Of a DNA stretch of 64,000 nucleotides, positions 1 to 10,951 are shown piece after piece (positions within the stretch are counted from its first letter, which is position 1; every line of letters begins with the position of its first letter). Both the position numbers and the translations under genes were made by a program. Source of the stretch: Siniperca chuatsi (lineage: Eukaryota > Chordata > Actinopteri > Centrarchiformes > Sinipercidae); assembly GCF_020085105.1 (NCBI RefSeq), contig NC_058051.1, positions 5,316,001 to 5,380,000 on the forward strand. Reading direction: 5' to 3'. The notes beneath the pieces are model-generated. The model was not told the DNA's origin. It did not search any database and saw only the letters and a list, made by a program, of their open reading frames with translations.

Positions 1-1292
1 TGCTCTGCAATTAAACTCACTTCTGCATTTCAAATAAATCTACCAGTTAATTGCACAGACTGTCTATGTTTTCTTTGATGCATTCAGTTCCCCAGTGGCA
101 GACCTGGCTCAGATGTTGATCTCAGAAAGATGTTTGTATTACATCTCTGAAATATTCACCACTGAGGATATGTGATGTGTCACTGAAATTGTGGACATAT
201 GGGACTGGATGTTCAGAGCAGGAAATAACTGGTGCATACTGGAACCCTAAACCTGAAGTTTCAATTTCAAGTCACGTTTAAGAGCTTGTTGTTTGGCTTG
301 TGGCCGTCATCAGGGTCATCATACAACATATTACAAGATTATGTTTTTTGTAATGGACTTTTCATTCCCATTCTCCGTGCACCTTGAAATCAGGTGATGT
401 TGTACCAGAAATCCCTACTCTACGTCAACTACTGGACACATTTCTATGAAATTTGTGGTGGATAGTCATTGTTCTCAGAGGATGAATTCAAATGTTTTCA
501 GTGACCCGGTAGACGCAACCATCAGGACAAAATGTCAGCTCTGCACACCAGATATCTTATAAGCTGAGTCCTAATTCCATACTAATACCAGTACAGTACA
601 GTGTGTACTACTGTACATACTAATCTAATATACTAGTCAGTATACATGAAAATAATGTACAGTACTTTACTGAATCCCTTTCTAATGGTCTTAGGAAGGG
701 ATTTTTAATGTCCAGTATGAAAAGGAGGAATGATTTCAGAGAGAAAAACCTGTTTCAATGTTCATATGGGCACCTGACTATTGTTTTAGGACAGACTAGA
801 AAAACTGTCAACCTAGCCTTTAATGACAGAGGAAAAGAGACCGAGAGAGACAAAGTAAAGCTTACTATGATCAGAGTGTCCATGACACCTTTACAGGTCT
901 ATGATTTATATCATAGTATATATATATATAGCAAATATATATTATACCATAAAACAGAAACATTTCGGGCTACAATAAGACAATGTGATACAAAAGAAAA
1001 GCTGACATGCATATCAGTTGGGTTATTGAGTTCATTTCTGTTTTTCTCAGTATCAGCTTCACTATATCTGGTCCAAATCCCTATGACAGCATATAATTTG
1101 AAAGTCTCTCTTATCTTAAAAATTATGATAGTGAGGAAGCAAATATAAATCCGGTAGTAATAAAACCAGTCCTACTGGTGCAATCAGTCAATGGACAAAG
1201 TCCTATAAAAACTAAATATGCACTGTGTTGTTATCAACCAGTCTCATATTTATTTTTAATATATTCTTACAATACCATGTAAACCACTGGTG

Positions 1293-1370
<78 letters not shown>

Positions 1371-1616
1371 ATGATATTACAGAAGGTCTGATTTTCTTTA
1401 TTAGATCATTGAGAACGGATTAATTTCACCATTGAGAAATGTCTGTGCTCAGATGAAAATCAAACACACACATATATATCAGTCATGTCAATTATCAAAA
1501 TTAACAGTATAAATATCATGTAATTAATACTTCATTTGGCCAAATATGTTTTGAATAAAAAAAAAAACTGCAAATTCTTTTTTTCTTCTCTGATGAAAAC
1601 CACCTACACTCACATT
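1..1616. other. Intergenic DNA, no gene recognised
   Basis: AT-rich sequence with no exon-like reading frame that matches a family I know. A 146-codon open frame at 708-1148 has no recognisable domain and lies in low-complexity AT-rich sequence, so it is not called. The only clear structure is the TA microsatellite at 1295-1366. Confidence 0.6.
1295..1366. repeat. (TA)n microsatellite
   Basis: About 36 consecutive TA units, perfectly alternating. A run this long is self-complementary, can form hairpins, and is probably length-polymorphic. Confidence 0.97.
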
Positions 1617-1873
1617 GTGATCTTAGCTGTGGCTTAGTGGTAGTGCGGGTCGTCCCCAAATGTGTGTCCTTGGGAAAGACACTGAACCCCAAATTGTTCC
1701 AGAGGGCTGTGCCTTCAGTGTGTGAGTGTTAATTTCTTTGATCTGATGAGCAGTTAGCATCTGCCATCAGTGTATGAATGTGTGTCAATAGGGTGAATGT
1801 GATATGTAGTGTGTGAAGTGCTTTGAGTAGTCGGAAGACTAGAAAGGCGCTATACAAATACAGTCCATTTACC
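1617..1873 (+). mobile_element. SINE-like or LINE-tail dispersed repeat
   Basis: The sequence runs from a GTGGCTTAGTGG-like start to an end reading AAAGGCGCTATACAAATAC followed by AGTCCATTTACCAT. This kind of tail (GCGCTATATAAATnCAGTCCATT) is familiar from abundant teleost short interspersed elements. That familiarity is the only basis for the class. No target-site duplication was worked out and the family name is not assigned. Confidence 0.6.
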
Positions 1874-2654
1874 ATCTTAATAAGCTTGTGATGCCTTATA
1901 AGATCTTATCATGTGCACTACTTTATGAACATTTGTTTACAATAAAGGCCAAATAGCATAAAGGTTTACAAATAAGTGATTGTAAAATATAGTAAATAGA
2001 CAGTCCAGACAAACTGCAAACTACAGTATCATGTATCAAACTGAGTTAGAACAAAATCTGACTAAAAACATCAGCTGTGGTCCAGACAAAACTACACTGC
2101 CCTCATGTGTCCAAACAGAAACAGCCTTATCGCAACAGGACTAAAAACTGAGGGAACGCTTGATAAAACAATACTTTCTTTGTGCCAACAATCCTACCCA
2201 AAATCCACCTAACTCGGTCAAGAATATCAATTTATTGTTCCTGGGAATAATGGCATTAAAAAAAAAAGTCATCACAAGGGTAGCTCTGTGGCATATTGTA
2301 TGTACTTCTGTGATCAAAGATGTTGTGTGACAGCACTGAATAAAAATACTCACATTTAGGTTTCTGAGAAATCAAGGCACTTTAATGCCTCTATTTATAT
2401 TGTGCCTAGAGCATGGCTTAACAGCATATTTTTTCCAAAATATTCTTATTCTGATGTTTTTAATAACAATTTACATGTATGGAAGTTAAGAGTTACCAAT
2501 ATCAAAATGAAATCATTTAATAAAATTAAAATTTTAATTTTCCATTTATGTGCATGTGATGTGTGTATTTTAAAAATAAAAAAATAAATGCTACAGTAGA
2601 ATTTCTTGTAATTTTGAATTTGTCTGTCATATCTGAAGGTGTTCTGAATTGTAA
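1874..2654. other. AT-rich intergenic DNA
   Basis: No gene, RNA or clear repeat recognised. Short open frames on both strands are of chance length for this base composition. Confidence 0.5.
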
Positions 2655-2659
2655 TGGTA

Positions 2660-3140
2660 TAGGAGCAGTAGGCGATTTGAGGGGAGAGGAAGGGGGATGC
2701 CATCCCCCTTGTTAGCAAAATGACCAAAATCCGTCCCCCTTGTTAACCTGCTCAAAAGATGCTCTGTGCTTTGTCTCACAATGGCGCTTCACATTACTGC
2801 TTTTAAAGGTGCTATTGATAACATTGATAACAACTAGATGACGCACTCCGGCTCCCCCCTTCCATTCCATTCCAAGCTGGAACCAAACATCAGACATCTC
2901 ACACAGAGATAAACAAAACAAAACATTTTTAAAATGATTAATTCACAATCATAATATTTTTTTTTATTTTTAGGAAAAGTGATACTTTTATTGCACACCT
3001 AAAGCATCTAAATGCTCTGTGGATGTTTTTTTTTCTTTAAATATTCGTGTACATAAAAATGTTATCAATATAACCTTTAATAATTGCCACTTCTCTGAAC
3101 ATATGAGATGTACTGGTTTTGAATAACTCTGAACAATGTA
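2660..3140 (+). repeat. Dispersed repeat D, copy 1 (interrupted)
   Basis: This matches 15243-15400 over a block with TAGGnGATTTGAGGGG, CCCCCTTGTTAACCTG and CTCTGTGCTTTGTCTC. In copy 1 the match breaks after the CTTTTAA near 2804 and resumes near 3077 with TAATnnnnGCCA and GAGAnnTACTGGTTTTGAA. About 270 bp here are therefore absent from the copy at 15.2 kb. No coding content was seen and the family is not named. Confidence 0.7.
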
Positions 3141-3720
3141 TCTATATTCTCTACAGCAGTCAGGGGGAAAGAGAAAGTGCGACAGCAGCATGACAGAGGC
3201 CTGGTCAGAAATGAACAAAACTTGGATTCAAGTGCACTTGAATGCTCATACACGTTTATTTTTCTCTCTTTTGTTTTTGCTGTTCTCACTTATTTTTTCA
3301 ATCAAAACAAATCTTTGTGCCGCAATTTGTGTTTATTTGATAATATAACTTAATAATCATACATTATTTCAATGTTTAGTAAATGCCCCTGAAAATCAGT
3401 TCAAGGGGCAAAAAATAAGCTACCTTCTAAAAATTGTTTCAATTAATAATTGTTATGTTGCCGATGTCACATTTGTGAGGTTTTTCGAAATGGGGAGGGG
3501 GATCAAATAAGGAAGTCATCACCGTGCGCCTGGTTTGAACACAGTTCACACACCTGTAACATCTTCAGCACAAACGACAAAAGACGTATTTTACGTTTTC
3601 CTTGCAAAATAATTTAGGTTGTTCACTGCCACTTTACTGAAATATAGTTAGCCACTTTTGGCCCATTTCTAATCAGCTGTGTAGAGAGGGTATCATGCTC
3701 TGGGGAAATCCGTCAGTGTG
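3141..3720 (+). promoter_or_regulatory. Probable SZRD1 upstream/promoter region
   Basis: This is the sequence upstream of the SZRD1 start codon. The part from about 3500 contains more CpG dinucleotides than the AT-rich DNA to its left. No TATA box at a convincing position and no transcription start could be fixed from sequence, so the assignment rests on position next to the first coding exon. Confidence 0.35.
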
Positions 3721-5133
3721 ATGTCAAAGGCTGCGGACAGCCGAGAGCTGTTTTCTGAAGAAGCCCAGGATAGCCAACTCCACAGCGTGTCTGAGCAAAA
3801 TGAAACATGGATGAGGAGGTCGTCGAAAGTTGGGAGGAAGCTGCTGATAGTGGGGTAAATAACGAAAGGCTCAATATACCTTCAGTTCAAGGCAAATATC
3901 CTTTTGGTTGCTTCTTATATTTACAGGGTTGCTTTTAGAAGTTTCAACGTTGTTCCATGTTAGCGACTCCCACGGGCCAACAATGTGGCTAAAGCTAGCG
4001 TTAGCTTTAAGAAACTTGACGAGCTAACGTCAAGTAGCTAATGAGCGAGACAGGCTTAACATGGCCAACTAGCCAAATGACGTTTGCTATCTAACGTATT
4101 TCGCATGAAATAACATTAATATGCTTGATTATCGGCTAACAGCTAACTAATATACATGACGCGAGCGAAACCCACGAAATTAGAGTTCCTGTTGAAATGC
4201 TTAGGTTGACGTTAGCGAATGCTAAGCTATCTATTTTTGCATGGCTAGCGTGGAAAATGTGTCAATCGAATGTTGGTTTACTTGTTGTAAAATGTACACA
4301 CCTCACACAAAACAACTAAAGCCCCATTAACGACCCACCATCGTCTCATATTTAATTCGGCATACATTGAATTCTAATAACTCCTATCATAATCATTGAT
4401 TCACACTATTCCCCGCAATAACGACTAACCGAACCATCCTGTGGAAGACTAGCAGCATGGTGAATCAGTTTAGATGCTCGAAATTTTACTGTCATAAATA
4501 GAACATAAGTAACTTTGCAAGGTCGAATGTTTAACAGATTCTTAAAATGTAACTACAGTAACTATGGCATTGTCGTCCATTTAAGCACATTTTTCATGGA
4601 CCCCGGCTTAAGCTAGGCATGCTATGATGTCAGGTTGCTGAACTAACTTGGTGATTTCCTGTAGTTTACAAAGCCACAGTTCGGCCATGTTTTCAACTAA
4701 TTATCGACAAACTGGAAAGTAGTCTGGCAGACTATCGCGCTAGCTTATGACGTCAAGAACGTGGCTCTGAGAAAAGAAGTTTGTCAGAACGTCAGCAGCT
4801 TGTCAGGCTGAAGTTACAGCTCATTTTAATCTTTCTGTGGTTAGTCAGCATAAAACCAAATGCACCTCATCTAACCTTATATTAACACATTTTGCTGGCA
4901 ACATCAGCCGGCTAATGTAATGGCTCTCTGTTATGACTTGGCAGATGTCGTGCACATGTATAAATAGCTTGTAACTGAATCCTGCTTTCCATCCACTCTC
5001 CAACTTGCTTACGACCTGCCACACTTTTCTTCCTACCCCAAATCAGTCTGTCTCACCATGTTGTGTGTTTACATGAATGCATGTTTGGTCTTTTTCCCCC
5101 CCCCACAGGAAATGGAAAAACGTTTAGAAGAGA
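3721..5133 (+). other. Upstream ORF overlapping the SZRD1 start
   Basis: An ATG at 3721-3723 opens a frame that passes the SZRD1 ATG (3807) out of register. After splicing of 3854 to 5109 it would continue into exon 2 and stop at a TAG near 5131-5133. That gives roughly 50 codons overlapping the main start. It matters only if transcripts begin upstream of 3721, which cannot be read from DNA alone. Confidence 0.35.
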
Positions 5134-8100
5134 AGCTAAGGATCAGCCAGAAAGAAAAGTAAGGCCTTAAAAAGGTAGAAGAAACATGGCCCAAATTTGT
5201 GATTTTTTAAAAAAAATTATTGATTCTGTTTCCATTCAAAACAATATTGTTTAGCTTATGTGTCTTGGTTAGGTGTAAAAGTACACACCTGAACATAACC
5301 TAAGAGTTTTTACAAATTATTAAGAGCTACTTTTTAGTTCACCATAAAGGTGATCTATTTTATAGCGATACACTAATCTATCCACTTAATTTATTTTATT
5401 AATTTATTTCATTAATTTAAAAAAAAAAATTAAGTGAGCTGAATTGAAGAGCAGATCCTAACAATTCAGAAATGGTCTTAAGATGTGTTGTACCAAGTAT
5501 GTAACTTTGCTGATAAGCAGGGAAAAACTGAATCAGTAATAAATGTATTTGGGTTTCTGTCATAAGTCTTTTGGCCATGGATGTATCATTTAAGCTGTTA
5601 TCTGCACTGCCTCCCTCGCTTCAAGGTAATGGCCTCTTCCTGTCTGTCATATCACTAATTTTGCATGGACTGTCATGTTGGTCTGCTTCTAGGGAGTCCA
5701 GTAATAATTCTCCACGATCTCCATTAAAGACAACCATGGTGATACAGGACGACTCTCTACCAGCAGTACCCCCACCTCCGATACGCATTTTGAAGCGACC
5801 TGCAAGTAACGGGTCATTGGGATCACCATTGAATCAGAACAGGCCTACGCCACAGGTCAAGTCTCTGGCCCAGCGTGAGGCAGAGTACGCTGAGGCCAGA
5901 AAGAGAATACTGGGCAGCGCCTGCCCAGAGGAGACGGCTCAGGACAAGCCCAACACTGACAGGTAATAATATATACAAATATTGACAGTTTAGAGGTTTT
6001 TATGCACATCCTAATAAGGTCTTGCTGAAGGGCACTTGCAGTTGGTATATTCCGCTTTGTGCTTAAGACTGTATTTGACTTTTTGTGAGCCACGTATCCA
6101 ACTGAGAGAGAGACAGCAAATGAATAGGCTAGAATATTCAATATTTTAGGGTCTCTCCATCCACCTTGATTCCAGTCTTGATTAACTTATCTTTTGGTTG
6201 TGGACTCTTTGAATGTGTTTATCACCAAAGCACAGCGCCATCTTTTACTGATTCCGAAAGTGTTTTTAAAAACAAAAACAACAATTTGATTTGAGGTTTG
6301 ATTCACAATGTTTATACTACTGTTAGACTGCAGTCTTGAATTACATGAAAAACAGCTGCTTCTAAAAAAAAAAACAAAAAAAAACTCTATGTAAACATAA
6401 GTCCTAAATAAGTAAAATAATGGTAGCAAAACAATAGCTAAGGCAGTAGCCACTAAAAATGGGATTACTTCCAGCTGAATCCCAGATGAATTGTCAGAAT
6501 CCACACATCAGCAGGCTTGTGAGGAGCTTTGTTGACCTCCCCTCCTGAGGGATAACCCATCAAGGTGGATAAAGGAAAATCCTGGCTTATTTTGATAAAT
6601 CTCGCTAGTTTAAGAGAGAGATCCGTTCCATTACTGTGGCTTCCTGCTCAGTAACCAAGGTAACTTATACCGCTGAACTAGCTTGCTCTGTAGCATCCTA
6701 ACTGTCAAGCTTAATTTAGCGGTGTGTCAAAGAATGTCCAACGGGTTGAAACAGAATCCCAAAAGACAGTTTCGTCAAGCACATTACATATGTCATGTGT
6801 TCTGAAACATAAATTAAGACCTATTTCAGTTAATCCCCATTTTATTCATGATCACCTTTTATTTTGGAGTGAAACCTTTTTATTTGAAAGCTTAGCATGT
6901 ATAATTTAAGAAAGAAAAATGTGCCAAAGTTGTGTTGTAAGTTATTTAATTCACAAATTTTGTTCAAGACAAAAATATTACAGTCCAAACCATGACCTTC
7001 TGCTGTGTTTTAAATGTATACTTGTTTATCTCCAACTTCTTAACTTTTAGGTCAGAGAGGCTTCACACACCTCACAGAATTAGGCTAATTAACAGTAAAT
7101 GCATTGTAGTTATGTCAGTTCTCTTAAGTTAGCCTACACCATAATTTTAAAACACACATCTGATATTATCTAGCCTGCTGATAATATAGCTACAGTCTTA
7201 CTGTAGTCTAGTGATCTGAATGTTAATTTATTAACAAACACAAATAAAACAATAAGTAGGATTGTAAAATTTACATTAAGTTTAGTCTGTCTGCAATTTT
7301 TTGCCAAGCCATCTCCCTCATTAATTGCAGCAGTATTGTCCTTTTTGGTGATGACTCCTTTCCTCATATAGTTCCATCAGCAGGGTTTTTTCTGCCGCTG
7401 AGAGGAATACCGCTCTCGTCTTTTCTTCTTTTTGCGACACATATCCTCTTTTTGACAATCGACTGTTCTGGGCTGCTTATGTACTCCGTGCGTGCGCTCA
7501 ATGCTAGATTGTTTAAGCCTGGCTTGAGTTAACGTTGACTAGACATGGCTGAATTGTGTTAGTTGAACGGCTTGACCCTTAAGTCAAAGTCAACGTTAAT
7601 TTTTCAATTAAGCGCAGATTTCATTAGCTGCGTTGATGGAATACCCCCTTGGTTTTATTTTTGGTTTCATAGACTACAGCCTACGGCTGGCAGAAGAACT
7701 TTTGTCTTTCTTTTGCCTTGACTGGGTTTTGATTGACAGAAGGTGGAGCCTAATAATAATCATAGAAATCTCTTTGAAGCAACTTTGCAGAACTTGACTG
7801 GTTCTTGTTTACACTTCAAGTTAATTGACTGAATAATATGAAGTTCTTTTCATTTGTGTTTAGTTGGATTTGAATGGTAGTGAATAGTGCCAAAATGAAT
7901 ATAAAAGCAACCAAAAAACTCAAAAGAATGAACAATGGGATGGGGGGGCAAAACTCAAATCATGCTATTAAAAACTTTTCTTTAAATACAGTTTTGAAGC
8001 AAACTCTCCTAAAACCAAGAGGGAGCACTATAACTAAAATCATGTGTGGAGACCTGTCTGTTGTGAGACTACAGGGATCCTGTAATTAGGACAGTTCAGG

Positions 8101-8352
8101 AGAAAGACGCCCGTTGAAAACAAGAATGCTGCTGAAACTTGCCAACTGGAAACGAGTTGTCAGCCGTTTCTGTCCAGCAGCTGGCAATGTGTAAAAGGCT
8201 GCGGTCTCTAATTTATTCCTGTTTCGTCTTTTTCTGCCAGGCCAGGGCGCAATAACTCTACATTGCCTTCAGAGGACACCCGATCAAACAATCACACTGT
8301 CGGGCAGCCATCCAGCCCAAACAGCACCCAAGGGTTCCGACAGCACAGATAA
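3807..8352 (+). CDS. szrd1: SUZ RNA-binding domain-containing protein 1 (SZRD1), 4 coding exons
   Basis: Coding exons: 3807-3854, 5109-5158, 5693-5962 and 8241-8352. Together they make 480 nt, 159 aa plus stop; the human protein is 152 aa. The start ATG opens [16 protein letters not shown], matching the acidic SZRD1 N-terminus. Exon 2 gives a basic stretch with [14 protein letters not shown]. Exon 3 holds the SUZ core, with [14 protein letters not shown] and the diagnostic [17 protein letters not shown]. The last exon ends GFRQHR, like the conserved SUZ-C tail. The SUZ domain is described as an RNA-binding module; SZRD1's cellular role is poorly defined. All junctions are GT/AG and phases agree. 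Intron 3 is about 2.3 kb with no gene recognised in it. The gene converges on ATP13A2. Identification is firm; only UTR limits are uncertain. Confidence 0.95.
4748..4755. promoter_or_regulatory. Palindromic CRE (TGACGTCA) in SZRD1 intron 1
   Basis: Perfect 8-bp consensus for CREB/ATF binding, about 0.9 kb downstream of the first coding exon. An 8-mer is expected by chance roughly once per 65 kb, so function is only a possibility. Confidence 0.3.
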
Positions 8353-10833
8353 GTGGGCCCTGGGGCCACACAGCCATTGAGGAGAGAGCGATCAAGGGCC
8401 ACAGAGCAAAGACACCACTGTATCTTAAAAGTTCCTTCCTTCAGTTCCATTATAACGGATGGGCTGTAAGTATAGCCACACTGCTGCCTAACTCTGCCCA
8501 CGAGCAGTTGTGTGGAACTGACAGGGAGCAAGGAAGTCAAATGGAAATGTCCTCTCTTCTCTCTCCACCCCAGTCTGTTTGACACTGTGATTATGGACAT
8601 CTTCTGGACTCACTGTGACGGTCCCTTTAAGAGACGCCCCTCACGTCCATCTCTCTCCTCCTCCAGTCCCCAGCCGCTCCGTCTCAGGATGCTTGCAAGG
8701 CGAAAGCAAAGACTTACACAAAGGATGGCAGAGAGAGGAGGAGAAGCGACGGGCCATAGCAAAATGAGATGAGCTGATACATGGGCAGCAGCTTCTCCCC
8801 AGCAATAATACCAGAGATCACTTCTCACACCTTTACATACATGTTTTAAATTTTTCAGATGTTGGCTCACTAAATTTTTATCTTTTGTTTTTCATGCTTG
8901 TCTTTAAATATCTATACTAGGGATGCTCTGATATCTACCGAGTACAGTTAAAAGTACTTCACATTATACACACACCACCAAGAACATGTTCATTAAAACA
9001 GTATTTAATATTCAGATTTAAAAAAAAAAAACATAAACATAACAATATTTGCAGTTTTTATGAAATAGAAAACATTCAAATTCTTCCACCTTTCTTTGGT
9101 GCTAAAATGCTACATTTTGGATTTCTCCTTACACTATAAAAACAGAGACCCTGGGCTACAGCTTGTGCTGTCAGATCTCACACAGTAAACTCACCACTAA
9201 TACTGAGTACATAACTGGTACCTGCCTGGTAACTGAGTTGTTAGCATTATCAGTCCACCCCTTATAAGTAAATTGCCATTTGTTTTTAACAAACTGAGGG
9301 TATGGGTCATGTATGTCAAGTTGTATATCTGACAAGTTCTGTTTTTTTTTTTTTTAATTCATCTTTTCAGCTGTCTTCCTTAGACTGTTGCATCATTATT
9401 TCTATTGAAAAGTAAAAGCAAAAAAAAAAAAGACATGAAAAGGAGACTATGGAGTCATTTTAAGTAGCTTTTCTGCCTTTTTGTATGAGATGGCAGCAAT
9501 GTCTGAGCAGTATTTTAATTTAAATGAACCAAAATCCCATTTTAAAATCAACCTGTGTATATATATCAGTTTAATAGTTAATTCACATGTCATTATTTGA
9601 AGGTGGTGTTGGTGTTGGGAATTAATGTACTGCTTTCCTTCACAAGCCTCTCCGTCACATCTCCACCTTGTCAGCGGTGTGCTCGTTCCTTCATGTCCCT
9701 CACTGACGTACAGTACATAGGAACTCAGGTGCAAGTGAACGAGACTGAATGAATGAAATGAACTAAGATTGTATTGAAACAGTGCTATACAGAGTGTGCG
9801 GTGAAATGTAACTGAAATGATGTCTACGTCCCAAGATGAATGAATACCAGTTTTTGTAAAAAAAATTTGTCTGTTTGCATCTTGGTTACGTAAGAAACGG
9901 TAACATCACCCTGTGTGATTGTTCAGTAACTGTTGGTTCACTGCTGAAATGGAACATGGAGACACAGCTGTATGTGAACCAGATAGGTAGTAGCTACCTG
10001 GCTGTCCAGGACCATTGTGCCCAATAGATAGTTCTTAGTTTTTCACCCATTTGTTCAAACAGAGAAGAGATCTCAATAAAGCCATATTCAGTGGTGTACA
10101 TCATCAATAGAAAAGTTATTTTAATGGTTGAATTCAGCTTGTGCCTCCTGTATCACATCTCTACTTCCTGGTTGTTGATTTTATTACTGTAGTTCAAGAA
10201 AGTGAATATAACTGAGGGAGAATTCGCAATACTGGTAAGAGTTCAGTTCAGGAAATCTAGCAGCAGAGCAGAAGACAATTGGGTTTAGCTGAGCTCTGAG
10301 TGAGAACACAAACTGCCTGTAAATACTGATTTAATAAAATGATTTGCAGAAAATATCATTTTCATTTTGTGATGCATGGTCATTACATTACATTAAATTT
10401 GGGAGGCAGGTGCTTTTGTCCAAAGCAAAAGGAATATTGTTTGGTTGAAAGTTCCAATGATCACTGATCAGTGAGCTCTGGATTATCTAGAGTAACAAGG
10501 ACATGATTTCTGGAAAAAATAAATGCTGTTGAATATTTTAAATGTCTTTGCGCACTGCAAAGGAATTCATTCCAGGAAGCGGAAATCTCAAAATCTGGAT
10601 AAATAAAATCAAAACTATCTGCCTGGTCAGATACCACAAGAAGTGACAGAAAATGTTTTTGTAATTTGGCTAAACTCACCTGTGAATTGGCTAAAACATG
10701 CAAACCCACCAGTGCAGTGTGGTCCTTTAATACCCCCAGGACCACACTATTAAATCGCACTGTAACTTGATAAGAGTATATGAACGTATTTAAAAACAAA
10801 ACACACACTATAGGTTACATAAAAAAAAAATAC
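8353..10833. other. SZRD1 3'UTR and spacer to ATP13A2
   Basis: No second gene seen. The left part is probably SZRD1 3'UTR. The stretch 10378-10430 contains GCTTTTGTCCAAAGC preceded by a run of CATTA units, which resembles the worn tail of a fish SINE. The remaining sequence is AT-rich without recognised features. Confidence 0.4.
10075..10080 (+). terminator. Candidate SZRD1 poly(A) signal
   Basis: AATAAA on the plus strand, 1.7 kb past the SZRD1 stop, is the first clear canonical hexamer I noticed downstream. It would give a long 3'UTR ending shortly before the oppositely oriented ATP13A2 3' end. This is inferred, not proven. Confidence 0.4.
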
Positions 10834-10839
10834 TTTATT
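10834..10839 (-). terminator. ATP13A2 poly(A) signal
   Basis: TTTATT on the plus strand is AATAAA on the minus strand, 113 nt after the ATP13A2 stop codon. The spacing and canonical hexamer make this the likely 3' end. Confidence 0.65.
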
Positions 10840-10951
10840 AATACAGGTAAACATGACTTTGCATTGTTGGTCAAGTTGGGTGTAGCTCAGACATGCACAG
10901 CATTGTTTGGCTTGGGTGACTGACAGTGTCCAATAGAGGGGCAAGTAGATG

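Noticed and set aside
708-1148. 146-codon plus-strand frame in the left intergenic region
   Set aside because: AT-rich sequence, no recognisable family, no splice context.
1617-1873. Possible tRNA gene at the start of the SINE-like repeat
   Set aside because: No convincing A/B box spacing or cloverleaf could be drawn; only the SINE-like call is kept.
8292-8870. Antisense and downstream frames at the SZRD1 3' end
   Set aside because: They overlap the last SZRD1 exon and its 3'UTR, with no known domain.
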